A stretch of DNA of 64,000 nucleotides from the NCBI GenBank assembly GCA_002457435.1, contig NTLA01000006.1, positions 53,070-117,069 of the forward strand, in the 5' to 3' direction. Below, in pieces: positions 26,500 through 35,101 of this stretch. The notes beneath the pieces are model-generated. The model saw only the letters and a list, made by a program, of their open reading frames with translations. It did no database searches and had not been told where the DNA came from. Both the position numbers and the translations under genes were made by a program. Each line of letters starts with the position of its first letter. Position 1 is the stretch's first letter. The DNA comes from Acidimicrobiales bacterium MED-G01. Its GTDB lineage: Bacteria; Actinomycetota; Acidimicrobiia; Acidimicrobiales; Poriferisodalaceae.

Positions 26500-26532
26500 G
26501 GCAGCACCCTACCGTCAGAACGACAAAAGCTG

Positions 26533-28257
26533 TCAGTCGGTTGACCTCAGAGTCACACCCGCCAGTTCACCGGTGTGTTCGCCGTCCTCCATGAACACCT
26601 TTCCATTCACGATCGTCGCGTCGTACCCAGCGCCGCGTTGAATGTATCGACCTGCCCCTCCTGGAAAGTCGTGGACATATTCCGGACCGGTGAGAGAAAG
26701 TTTCTCAAAGTCAATAACGTTTATATCGGCGTAGGCGCCTTCAGCTATTCGGCCTCTATCCACCAAGCCAAAGAGGTCTGCTGTATCTGATGTAATTCTC
26801 CGAACGCCTTCTTCAAGGCTGAAAAATTTGGTGTCGCGAACCCAGTGACTCAGAAAGTAGGTGGGCTGACTTGAATCCATGATCTGCCCTACATGAGCGC
26901 CCGCGTCAGCCAGACCCATAACGATGGACTCGTCTTCCATCATGGTTTCGATTGCTGCGTAATCTTGGTTGAGGATCGGAAGGGACAGCATCACGGATCC
27001 GTTTGTGCGGTCAGTTTCAGCCAGGAAGTATTCGACTGGCGTGACACCAGCTTGAGCAGCTTTTGCCTCCAAAGTACCGTCTGGTCCCACACGGTAATCT
27101 GGGTCTTCCGCATCCAATAGGTACAGTCTGCTCAAATCCACCATTGCGCTGCCGCCACCATGGATTTGCTCTGGGTTATTAGCTTCCTTTACAAGCATTG
27201 CCCGCGATTGCGGCTCCCGGATTAAAGCAAGTCGTTCTGAGAGATCCATCGCTTGCATGGATTTCCAAGTCTCACCAGCGCGCGCCCACGGGGTGCGGTG
27301 CTGAATTCCAAGAACAACGCCGATCGGGCGGCATGTTGTCTGAGGTCGAAGTTCGGCTCCGTTTAAGTTTTCAGAAGCTACTTCGGCCAGTGCTACGTCG
27401 CTCATGTCTGGGCGGACCGCGTTGTAGACCAATCCGAAGGTCGAGGGGCGGCCGCTCCTACGAGTAATTTCGCCAAGTGTGCGGATCTCATGTTTAAGTC
27501 CTGACCAATCAGCTCCCGCCTTTTCGAATCGTGGAGCAGACTCGAACACTCCCCTACCATGACGGCCAAGAACGTCGGCAAAGGCAAAGAGCTCATCGTC
27601 GTCGGCAAAAGTTCCCGGAATAGGTCGACCGTCTGGTGTTCTGTGCAGCAGAGTTCGCGAAGTCGAGAATCCGAGAGCTCCAGCACCTATCGCTTCATCG
27701 ACTAGGTCACACATTTCCGCGACTTGATCTGCGCTGGCTGGCTCTTCGTCGAGACTATCTTCTCCCATCACATTCCACCTCACGGCAACGTGACCAACCA
27801 TTCCGCCGACATTTATGCCCTTAGGTAAACCATCGAGAAAGGAGAGGTATTCGCCGTAAGTTCGCCAGTCCCACGGCAATCCTTGGAGGATTGCTTCACG
27901 AGGAATGTCTTCTACCGATTCCATAACTTCTGCGAGGTAAGAAATGTCTTCGGTCTTCACTGGAGCAAATGTCACCCCACAGTTACCCATCACCACTGAA
28001 GTAACTCCATGCCAACAAGAACTTGAGCCGATTGGATCCCAGGCAAGCTGCGCATCTAGGTGGGTATGGATGTCAACGAACCCGGGTGTCACTATCTTTC
28101 CTGTGGCATCTATCTCCCGGACCCCTTGACCTGTTACCTCACCGACCGCGGCAATCCGGTCCGCCTTGATAGCTACGTCTACTTTTCGGGCAACCGCTCC
28201 GGTGCCATCGACGACTTCGCCGCCCCTAATCACAATGTCAAACTCGGTGTCAGTCAT
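26533..28257 (-). CDS. amidohydrolase, N-acyl-D-amino-acid deacylase-like
   Basis: A 574-residue metal-dependent hydrolase of the D-aminoacylase group. The metal-binding HTHLD follows VTPGFVDI, GNCGVTFAP is typical of the group, and LADAGAHVG contains a late catalytic Asp. The C-terminal GAYADINVIDFEKL is the standard amidohydrolase beta-sandwich segment. It removes acyl groups from N-acylated substrates in the cytoplasm; stereospecificity cannot be read. GGAGGG stands 6 bases before ATG 28257, and a palindrome lies about 33 bases upstream. Confidence 0.88.
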   Translation of the reverse strand: MTDTEFDIVIRGGEVVDGTGAVARKVDVAIKADRIAAVGEVTGQGVREIDATGKIVTPGFVDIHTHLDAQLAWDPIGSSSCWHGVTSVVMGNCGVTFAPVKTEDISYLAEVMESVEDIPREAILQGLPWDWRTYGEYLSFLDGLPKGINVGGMVGHVAVRWNVMGEDSLDEEPASADQVAEMCDLVDEAIGAGALGFSTSRTLLHRTPDGRPIPGTFADDDELFAFADVLGRHGRGVFESAPRFEKAGADWSGLKHEIRTLGEITRRSGRPSTFGLVYNAVRPDMSDVALAEVASENLNGAELRPQTTCRPIGVVLGIQHRTPWARAGETWKSMQAMDLSERLALIREPQSRAMLVKEANNPEQIHGGGSAMVDLSRLYLLDAEDPDYRVGPDGTLEAKAAQAGVTPVEYFLAETDRTNGSVMLSLPILNQDYAAIETMMEDESIVMGLADAGAHVGQIMDSSQPTYFLSHWVRDTKFFSLEEGVRRITSDTADLFGLVDRGRIAEGAYADINVIDFEKLSLTGPEYVHDFPGGAGRYIQRGAGYDATIVNGKVFMEDGEHTGELAGVTLRSTD

Positions 28258-28289
28258 CGAGACCCTCCATTTAATCTTTGCAACTTCAA

Positions 28290-28300
28290 GTAACGGTTAC
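28290..28300. promoter_or_regulatory. 11-bp palindrome GTAAC-G-GTTAC (possible operator)
   Basis: A perfect palindrome in the intergenic region between the amidohydrolase (minus) and the lipoprotein (plus) genes, about 33 bases from the amidohydrolase start. The place fits a repressor site over that gene's promoter. Confidence 0.4.
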
Positions 28301-28437
28301 AAAAGGTCGTGCATAGTTCCGGTTCCAGACTAACCGGTCAAGCAAAGCGACACGTTGAGCTGAACAGATGTACCCTCGTCGTTACAAACAAGATCCAGCA
28401 GCGTTCAGTGACCGGAAGCTCCTCAAGAGGTATCGAA

Positions 28438-29130
28438 GTGAAGATGGTAAACAGAAAAACCCAAGTAACGAAACTCGGTGGCGTTCTTTGCGCGTTGAGT
28501 TTCCTAGCTGCGGGTTGTTCCCTCAGTAGCACTGCGAGTGACTCGACGACCACTCTTCCAAACGTCACGACAACGGCACTCTCCACAGATGCCGCAACCA
28601 CGAACGATACGACATCAGCCACAGGCGAAATACAAACTGCAGCCGAACGGTACGGGTCTGACACAACGACTCCGCCCACGCTTACGAACGCCGACACCAT
28701 TACAACTGCTGGGTTAGGGCCTGTTCGAATAGGGCAGACCCTTGCAGATGCCCAGGAAGCAGCGGGGGTGACATTTAATGCAGCATCAACCGGTAGTGAG
28801 AGCTGTCAGTACTACACGCCAGCAGCTGGAGCCACTGGTGCTTCGTTCATGGTTGTGAACGGAGAAGTAGTGCGCGTCGATATTTCGAGTGGTCCGATAA
28901 CCACAAAGTCTGGTTACGGAATTGGGTCAACCAAAGAGGCCATCAAATCGGCATTTGGCAGCAAGATCCACGAGTCGTCCGCGGGTGACCACCTGATTTT
29001 CGTTCCGGTTACTGATGGCGACAACCAGATGAGGGTCATCTGGGAGCTTGATGCCAGTGGCGTTGTGACCTCCTTACGAGTTGGCCGGACGTCACATGTG
29101 ACTCCAAAGATCGGTTGTTCAGGTAGTTAG
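28438..29130 (+). CDS. putative lipoprotein
   Basis: A 230-residue lipoprotein. The signal ends in the lipobox LAAGC (C27), followed by a Ser/Thr-rich linker of about 60 residues. The folded part has a GLGPVRIGQTLADAQEAAG motif and a second half-copy GYGIGSTKEAIKSAFG, a pattern known from actinobacterial surface lipoproteins of unknown role. I chose GTG 28438, preceded by AGAGG at 7 bases; ATG 28444 is the alternative. It would be anchored on the outer face of the cytoplasmic membrane. Confidence 0.83.
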   Translation: MKMVNRKTQVTKLGGVLCALSFLAAGCSLSSTASDSTTTLPNVTTTALSTDAATTNDTTSATGEIQTAAERYGSDTTTPPTLTNADTITTAGLGPVRIGQTLADAQEAAGVTFNAASTGSESCQYYTPAAGATGASFMVVNGEVVRVDISSGPITTKSGYGIGSTKEAIKSAFGSKIHESSAGDHLIFVPVTDGDNQMRVIWELDASGVVTSLRVGRTSHVTPKIGCSGS

Positions 29131-29138
29131 TGGTTTGG

Positions 29139-30503
29139 TCAGCTGTCGACTCTGCTCCAGAAGTTGGTGACGACGTCGATCCAAAGCTGAGTCGTCAACG
29201 CCAGCGAGTCAACGTCAACGCGTTCATCGTGACCGTGGAACCGGTCCATGAAATCAGATGCATTCACCTTGTCACTGAATAGTCCGGCTCCGTAGGCCAC
29301 CGAACCTCTGTCCCGATAGAAACGGGCGTCTGTGGCCCCCACGATTAAGGAAGGGATCAACGGAGCTCCAGGATGTGCTTTTTGCATCATCTCCTGCAAA
29401 AGTTGCCACATCGGTGTGTCGGTTGAGGAAAAGGTGGCCGGGTCATCGTGAATCGGATGGACTTCGACCTCATCGAACAAATCACCAAGAGCTTCTCGGA
29501 GGTGTCGGTCCACTTGGTCGCTGTCACCTGGGGCTGTGCGGATGTCGACATCTATTTCAACAGAATCAGGGATTACATTCGTTTTGACACCACCGTGGAT
29601 GACATTGGGAGAAAACGTCGTATGGCTGCAGGCATGGAGGTGTCTCGCTAATCCGGGTGATTCCAAATTCGAGATTGCATCCCAGACGGACTCTGGGTTC
29701 AACAGGGCATCCTTGGTTTCGTTGTCAAGTTCCAGCGTCGAAATCTGGTGTTGCCACATTTCGGTCAACTTGGCGGCGGGACGGTACTCCCCTAGTCGTC
29801 TGATAATTTCTGCAGCTTTCAATACTGCGTTGTCCGAGCCAAACGGCATCGACCCGTGTCCAGGGGTTCCCTTGATGGTCAGCCTTCGCCAACCTAAGCC
29901 TTTCTCTCCTGCTGCCAGCGTGATCTTTTTCCCGTCGGGCGTTTCGGTTGGAAGACCGCCAAATTCGGTCAAGACATAATCCGCTGCCATCGCGTCCCAG
30001 TGGTTCTCGGCCATCCACTTAGCGCCGTAGGTGCCACCTGCCTCTTCGTCGGCAACTCCGAAATAGACCAGATCTCCCTTTGGCCTGAACCCGCTGCGCG
30101 CCAAGTGCCGAAAGGCAACGGCCATTGATGAGGTCAAGTTGAGCATGTCAACAGCCCCACGGCCCCAGACTTCTCCGTCGATTAGTTCACCACCGAAAGG
30201 ATCACGACTCCACCCTTCTGGACTAACTGGTACAACGTCCGTATGCCCCATAAGACATAGGGATGGTGCCGACGGTTCCGTCCCTTCGATCCGGGCAACC
30301 ATCGATCGTCTACCCGGGAGACAGTCGAAGCGTTCAAGCTCAACGCCAGGCCCTTCTAAAAAGTTTTCCAACAAGTCACTATTTCGGATTTCTTCTCCCG
30401 AATCACTCTGGCCGGTGTTGACACATTCATGGCGAATCAACTGCTGGAGCAGATCTACAGTTTCGTTAGTTAGTTGGTTGTCGGTGTGGCTGAGGTCACT
30501 CAT
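29139..30503 (-). CDS. M20 family metallopeptidase
   Basis: A zinc peptidase/deacylase of about 454 residues (ArgE/DapE/carboxypeptidase group). Metal ligands are in MGHTDVVPV, GRGAVDML and DEEAGG, in the usual order, and the dimerisation domain begins around KGTPGHGSMP. I chose ATG 30503, where the conserved region begins; the longer frame to 30548 overlaps the divergent acyl-CoA dehydrogenase start. Cytoplasmic; the substrate is likely a peptide or N-acyl amino acid. Confidence 0.9.
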   Translation of the reverse strand: MSDLSHTDNQLTNETVDLLQQLIRHECVNTGQSDSGEEIRNSDLLENFLEGPGVELERFDCLPGRRSMVARIEGTEPSAPSLCLMGHTDVVPVSPEGWSRDPFGGELIDGEVWGRGAVDMLNLTSSMAVAFRHLARSGFRPKGDLVYFGVADEEAGGTYGAKWMAENHWDAMAADYVLTEFGGLPTETPDGKKITLAAGEKGLGWRRLTIKGTPGHGSMPFGSDNAVLKAAEIIRRLGEYRPAAKLTEMWQHQISTLELDNETKDALLNPESVWDAISNLESPGLARHLHACSHTTFSPNVIHGGVKTNVIPDSVEIDVDIRTAPGDSDQVDRHLREALGDLFDEVEVHPIHDDPATFSSTDTPMWQLLQEMMQKAHPGAPLIPSLIVGATDARFYRDRGSVAYGAGLFSDKVNASDFMDRFHGHDERVDVDSLALTTQLWIDVVTNFWSRVDS

Positions 30504-30541
30504 ACACGAGATGCTAGGGAAGAAGTGACTAGGCAGCCAGC

Positions 30542-31690
30542 ATGGCACAGCACTACCTTCTGCTTATGGCCGAAATTTCCTCGATCGAAGCATTCCGCGA
30601 ACAAACCGCATCATTTATTGCCGAGGCTGTTGATTCAGGGGATGCCTGTCCCGCATATGGAGCAATTCTGCCCCCTGGATTGCATCAACAGGCAATGCAT
30701 TGGCAACGCTTTTGTTTCGATGAAGGCTGGGCTGGAGTGCATTGGCCTGTGGAGTACGGCGGAATGGGCCTAAGTCCACAACACAACATCGTCTGGCACG
30801 AAGAGTGTGCCATTTCCGAAGTAGCTCCGTACCTCAACCTGCAAGGCATCGTCCTTGCTGGCGAGGCGATCCTGCGGTCCGGTACTGACCAGCAACGTGA
30901 GCGCTTTCTTCGTCCCACTCTCAGCAACGAAATTCTGTGGTGTCAACTATTTAGTGAACCCGGGGCAGGTTCAGATTTAGCTGGTCTCCAGACCTCAGCT
31001 ATCAGGGATGGCGACTATTTCATCTTGAACGGACAGAAGGTCTGGTCCTCTAATGCCCAATTCGCTCAATACGGCATCCTGATGGCGCGAACCGATACAG
31101 AACAGCCCAAACACAAAGGAATAACTTTTTTTCTACTGGACATGCAGTTAGCGGGTATTGAAGTTCGACCTATCAAACAGATGACTGGAGACAGTGAATT
31201 CTGCGAGGTGTTTTTCACCGACGTTCCGTTGCCGGCTGCATGTGTTCTCGGTGAGGTTAACGCTGGCTGGGGCGTCGCTATGGCCGTGCTTCAAGACGAA
31301 CGCGGGGGTGCGGGAGCCGCTGGTGTCATCAGCCTGCGACGAAGGCTGGAGGTGATGGCTGAAAAGGCCGGCTCTGTAGACCAAGTCAAAGTAGAGGAGT
31401 TGGTCCGGGTCCTTAATAGGGGCAAGGCTCTCCAGTCTCTGATGGAACGCCGAGGCAGTGACCCGTTAGTTGCACCGATCGCCAAATTGATGAACAGTGA
31501 GCTTGGCTACGACGAGGCTCAATTAGATTCATCCCTGCAGGGTTCAGACTCAATGTTGAACTCTGCCTCGACCGATAATTTGCTCTATTCGCCGGGCATG
31601 TCGATAGCGGGTGGCTCTAGCGAGATTCAGCGAAACATAATTGGAGAGCGCCTCCTTGGCCTGCCTCGAGAACCTGAGATTGCCGACTAG
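30542..31690 (+). CDS. acyl-CoA dehydrogenase
   Basis: A 382-residue acyl-CoA dehydrogenase. Motifs: WCQLFSEPGAGSDLAGL, LNGQKVWSS, MTGDSEFCEVFFTDV, and the C-terminal GGSSEIQRNIIGERLLGLP. It is closest in style to the enzymes at 6779 and 39789. ATG 30566 is an alternative start, as no clear ribosome site precedes either. It is divergent from the M20 peptidase and convergent with the AhpD-like selenoprotein gene. Confidence 0.9.
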   Translation: MAQHYLLLMAEISSIEAFREQTASFIAEAVDSGDACPAYGAILPPGLHQQAMHWQRFCFDEGWAGVHWPVEYGGMGLSPQHNIVWHEECAISEVAPYLNLQGIVLAGEAILRSGTDQQRERFLRPTLSNEILWCQLFSEPGAGSDLAGLQTSAIRDGDYFILNGQKVWSSNAQFAQYGILMARTDTEQPKHKGITFFLLDMQLAGIEVRPIKQMTGDSEFCEVFFTDVPLPAACVLGEVNAGWGVAMAVLQDERGGAGAAGVISLRRRLEVMAEKAGSVDQVKVEELVRVLNRGKALQSLMERRGSDPLVAPIAKLMNSELGYDEAQLDSSLQGSDSMLNSASTDNLLYSPGMSIAGGSSEIQRNIIGERLLGLPREPEIAD

Positions 31691-31729
31691 TGACCGCCGC
31701 AGCAAGTCTTGGTCAAGCGCCCTTATTCT

Positions 31730-32824
31730 CTAGCTAAAGATCCCCAGTACCCCGTCTGCCCTACTCGGTGTGCCTTGAGAGGAAGTACTGCTGGCACCTG
31801 AGTAGGCATCGAGACCCAGTGATGACCGAAAATCCGCGGACTCATCAGCTAGTCCTGAATCTAATTGAATGCCGGTCGCATCTGCTATCCGGTTTAGGCC
31901 CTCAAACGCGGACACCGTCGCTGCAGCTTCGATGACTCCAAGCTGCCCGAGTTGAGATTCCAACTCTTGGCGAACCTTTCGAAGATCGCTATCTCCTCGA
32001 ACGGCCGATTCTGCGTACCGAACTAGAAGTTCGCCATGTTCTACTTCGGCACCCGCTTCTAGCTGCTCAATGTTGGCCTCAGAACTGATTGCTTCGCTGC
32101 TCGCACGGAGGAGCGATACATGGGCAGCCGTTCAGTAAAAACATTCATTTAATGCTGACACCGTTGAGGCGAGGAGCTCCACTTGAGGTCTGGAGAGTCC
32201 TCGGTCCCAGACCAGGTCGGCGAACTGAGGTCCGCGGCTGTAGTGGCTTTGCACAACTTCACGCCACAAAATTTCTGTATCTGGCACTAGGGAAGCTGCT
32301 CGCGAAACGTTTGCCAAAGATTTATCGACTGTTTGACTTACCCAGGCACCGACGTCGCCTACCCCATCCGGTCTGACTCGATTCGGCACGCCGTCCTTGG
32401 CATCGGGTAAGCCACGCAGCGGCAGGGTCAGGCATCGATTGAAGCTATCGATTACATACTGGGTGCAAATCACGGTGGCCAGTTCCACGTATGCCTCCTC
32501 GGTAATCGATTCAATTACCTTGGAGGCCCATTCTTTTGATAGGCGTCCTGGATCTGTCGTCAACCTGTGCACGAAATCAATCGCCGCCGCTGGAAGATTT
32601 GACACAGAGTCGTGTTCCCCTGAAACCATCATCGGAGTGAGAGCTTCAGAGCGTTCCCTGCAGAGATTACATTCAAGTGCTTGTCGCGCTTCGGCCATGG
32701 CTTCGACTCGCTCGGTGCCAGTCCACCAGGTGCCGCAGTCACCTAACCGGTGCCAAAGTTGCTCGTGGGTAGCTGCAAGAGCCTCGTCAAGTTCGAGAGC
32801 ACTCTGAGCGCTCGTTAGGGTCAT
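31730..32824 (-). CDS. AhpD/CMD-like peroxidase-related selenoprotein (in-frame UGA)
   Basis: Reading through one UGA at 32132-32134 gives a 364-residue protein of the carboxymuconolactone decarboxylase/AhpD family. Upstream the frame ends SALNECFY and downstream it continues TAAHVSLL, so the active site reads C228-F-Y-U231-x3-H235, where the family has CxxCxxxH. No other stop interrupts the frame until TAG at 31730. In AhpD the second Cys is the reactive one, so Sec there is chemically sensible. The N-terminal half has its own CNLC (C52, C55) and may be a second, diverged domain. Likely a cytoplasmic hydroperoxide or thiol redox enzyme. Without Sec decoding, two fragments (32132-32824 and 31730-31963) would be called. 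A pseudogene or base error is the alternative. Confidence 0.85.
32096..32128 (-). promoter_or_regulatory. candidate SECIS hairpin after the AhpD-like UGA
   Basis: In the RNA, GCUGC (32128-32124) pairs with GCAGC (32100-32096), and UCGC (32116-32113) pairs with GCGA (32104-32101), leaving a 7-base bulge and the apical loop UCCUCCGU, 19 bases after the UGA. The distance fits bacterial SECIS elements. The loop lacks the usual early G, so this is weaker than the one at 41592. A rival pairing is GCUC/GAGC. Confidence 0.4.
32132..32134 (-). other. in-frame UGA, predicted selenocysteine codon
   Basis: The plus strand reads TCA, the minus strand TGA. It stands between the TAC (Tyr) and ACG (Thr) codons of the AhpD-like active site. 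Confidence 0.8.
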
Positions 32825-32832
32825 AGCTGGAA

Positions 32833-32861
32833 ACTAGCCGCAGACTGGTTGTAGCTGTCAA
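32833..32861 (-). promoter_or_regulatory. predicted promoter of the AhpD-like gene (leaderless)
   Basis: On the minus strand, TTGACA (32861-32856) is followed after exactly 17 bases by GCTAGT (32838-32833). Transcription would begin near 32826, almost at the ATG (32824), so the message is probably leaderless, as is common in Actinobacteria. Confidence 0.5.
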
Positions 32862-32890
32862 GCGGGTTTAGTAAATCCCAATGGATGGTG

Positions 32891-35101
32891 TTACAACTGG
32901 CGGTAACTCGCTTCAACTTCTTTGACTGCTTCATCACTAAAAGCCATGGGGAGGAGATCGCACTCCAACCACATCTGACGCTGGTCCATGTCGTGTCCTG
33001 TGCCGCGAACACCTGATACACCGTGGGGAACTACCCACCCTGAGTTATCCCAATCAGCAAGGTCAAATAGGTACCGAGCGACTGATGCTGCGTACGCCCT
33101 TTCGCCTCTTTCGGGTATCACGCTTCCGCAGCGAACCGTGTCGTTATCTCCGGGGCATGCATCGATTGGGGGGTGTAAATGTTGCGCTTCGTGAAGTATC
33201 GAAGCCATCGGGTGTGGTGAAATCATTCTGTGGAGGCGGCCCCAAGTCCAGGTCTCTGTGTCGGAACCAAGTCTCAATTGAAGCTCAGTCAGTGTTTCAT
33301 CTATGCACGATGAGAGGGCTTGATCCAGATCTTCGTCTGTTTCCAGTCCGGGGACCAGGGTCCAACGGTTTTCCACCAATAAGACAAGGGCGGCGTCTGC
33401 AAGCATTCTGCTCGCTGCTTCTGGCGATGGCCATCCTGAGGCGCCGGCTTTGGGGTTGGAGACTCCGAGTCGCTCCCCAACACTTTCGCACCACCGACGA
33501 CGGATAACTGCGTACAACGATGCTTCTACAGAGCTTTCCGAAACTTCACAGTTCCACCCGTCCAGGGAACGAACAAGCCACTCCCCTAGGGGGTGAGTGA
33601 CCTTCGAGACACGCTTGATGACCGCATCAACTATTTCGGGGGCCCGAAGAGAAACAACATCACTGTGGATCTTCTTCATATCTGAAACTGAGGCGTTTGG
33701 TAGTTCTTCTATCAGTTGCGATATTCGGTCGAATCTTGCTGAACCAGCGAAATCGAGCGATATGTATGGAGCATTATCGGATGGTCGGTTATTTGCGGTC
33801 ACTAGGTATCCATCAGGTGGGTCGCTGATACCGGGGAGTTGATCAAACGGAACGGCTTGTAACTCTGTCCACGAATTGGTGACATCACCCGCTACGGGAG
33901 TCCATCGATTGGCTATCGGACGCTCAATTACACGGCCCCTAATTTTGAATGAAATGTGACCGAGCCGATCCGCTGTGAGCATGTTGTTCACGGGAATCAC
34001 CCAAGGCTGGACAGCTGTCTCAAGTTCCTCACAACTAGATGCTTGCAACATGGGTAACAGGGCGTTGAAGGTTGTGTCCTGGCCCATTGTTCCGGTCCAT
34101 GCGATGGAAAGAGCGACCTTGTCAGCAGGGTCTCCAATGACCACTGGACCGCGTTCTGTTGAGCCGCAATAGACGTCGAATTGACCTTCGCCTCGTATGG
34201 ACAAAGATTCGGGTTTCCAGTCGATTTTGTCTAGGTCTGCTGTTTCCACAAAAAGATCGGTGTCGTCTGCCATTCCGTGTGTGATGCACCACGCGACCTC
34301 GTCGTTGTGACCAAAGTGAGGAAAGCCGGGAACCCCTGGGAAAGCCAGTCCTATGGCATTGAACTCTGGGCATTTCATATGAAATTGGTGGTAGACGTTA
34401 GGAAACTCGATGCCGCGGTGAGGGTCTCCGGCTAACAGGGGTTTACCTGACGCCGTCCGTGATCCATGAATTGCCCACGAATTGGATCCACCATCGACAT
34501 CAACTAAAGCGTCGAGCAGGTTGGAGTTAGCATTGAGCACGTCCGGTAGTCCCGCTAAGAGGTCGAGGCTAAGTCCGTTCGTTGGAGCAATCATTGAAAC
34601 GTCATTAATGTTGCCTTGCATTGCTTCGACCAGCTGTGGTCCACACGTCGCTAAGAGATACCCGCGCCACAGTTTGCGATGAAGAGTCCCCATGAAAACA
34701 TGGCGAATTTTGTAGACAGCTAGGCAGTGCCACGGTTCCCAATTTGTGGGGAGTAAATCGTGATAGCGGTACTCTTCGGGAAGTTGGTCCTGATGTTCTG
34801 CTAGCCAGCGGTTTACTCCGAGTGCGTAGGCCTCGGTTATCTCTTTTGTTTCAGTGCCCAACCCGATCCAGTCAGTTCGAGACTTTTCAGCTAACCCCAG
34901 ACGCCTAAAAAAGGCGTCCTCTTTGGCACCTTTGTGTCCAACAATCTGGGCCCAATGTCCTTGGGCCTTGAGCCGGTCAGAGTCCATCTGCCAGATTCGG
35001 TCGTCAGCTGCGACCCATCCTTGGGCTTCGAATGCAGCGAGACGGTCGGGAGCTTGTACATGAGCGACGCCCCAATGATCTCTGCGTATGTCGATGGTCA
35101 C
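32891..35101 (-). CDS. penicillin acylase family protein
   Basis: A 736-residue Ntn-hydrolase precursor of the penicillin/acyl-homoserine-lactone acylase family. The N-terminal IRRDHWGVAHVQA, the segment GGSNSWAIHGSRTASGKPLL with the self-cleavage Ser at about residue 206, and PGVPGFPHFGHN are characteristic. The mature enzyme would be alpha and beta chains cut before that Ser. I chose GTG 35101, which gives a GTGA overlap (35098-35101) with the upstream hydrolase; the longer start at 35131 would add 10 unconserved residues. No signal peptide is apparent, which is unusual for this family. Amide substrates are unknown. Confidence 0.87.
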   Translation of the reverse strand: MTIDIRRDHWGVAHVQAPDRLAAFEAQGWVAADDRIWQMDSDRLKAQGHWAQIVGHKGAKEDAFFRRLGLAEKSRTDWIGLGTETKEITEAYALGVNRWLAEHQDQLPEEYRYHDLLPTNWEPWHCLAVYKIRHVFMGTLHRKLWRGYLLATCGPQLVEAMQGNINDVSMIAPTNGLSLDLLAGLPDVLNANSNLLDALVDVDGGSNSWAIHGSRTASGKPLLAGDPHRGIEFPNVYHQFHMKCPEFNAIGLAFPGVPGFPHFGHNDEVAWCITHGMADDTDLFVETADLDKIDWKPESLSIRGEGQFDVYCGSTERGPVVIGDPADKVALSIAWTGTMGQDTTFNALLPMLQASSCEELETAVQPWVIPVNNMLTADRLGHISFKIRGRVIERPIANRWTPVAGDVTNSWTELQAVPFDQLPGISDPPDGYLVTANNRPSDNAPYISLDFAGSARFDRISQLIEELPNASVSDMKKIHSDVVSLRAPEIVDAVIKRVSKVTHPLGEWLVRSLDGWNCEVSESSVEASLYAVIRRRWCESVGERLGVSNPKAGASGWPSPEAASRMLADAALVLLVENRWTLVPGLETDEDLDQALSSCIDETLTELQLRLGSDTETWTWGRLHRMISPHPMASILHEAQHLHPPIDACPGDNDTVRCGSVIPERGERAYAASVARYLFDLADWDNSGWVVPHGVSGVRGTGHDMDQRQMWLECDLLPMAFSDEAVKEVEASYRQL

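Noticed and set aside
31691..31715. Terminator between the convergent acyl-CoA dehydrogenase and AhpD-like genes
   Set aside because: TGACC/GGTCA pairs over a 15-base loop but no T-run follows.
31730..32824. The AhpD-like gene as a plain pseudogene or frameshift
   Set aside because: There is no frameshift: both parts are in one frame, and the only break is a UGA on the active-site Cys codon. Decay would be expected to leave other faults. It stays possible as a single-base sequencing error, so raw reads should be checked.
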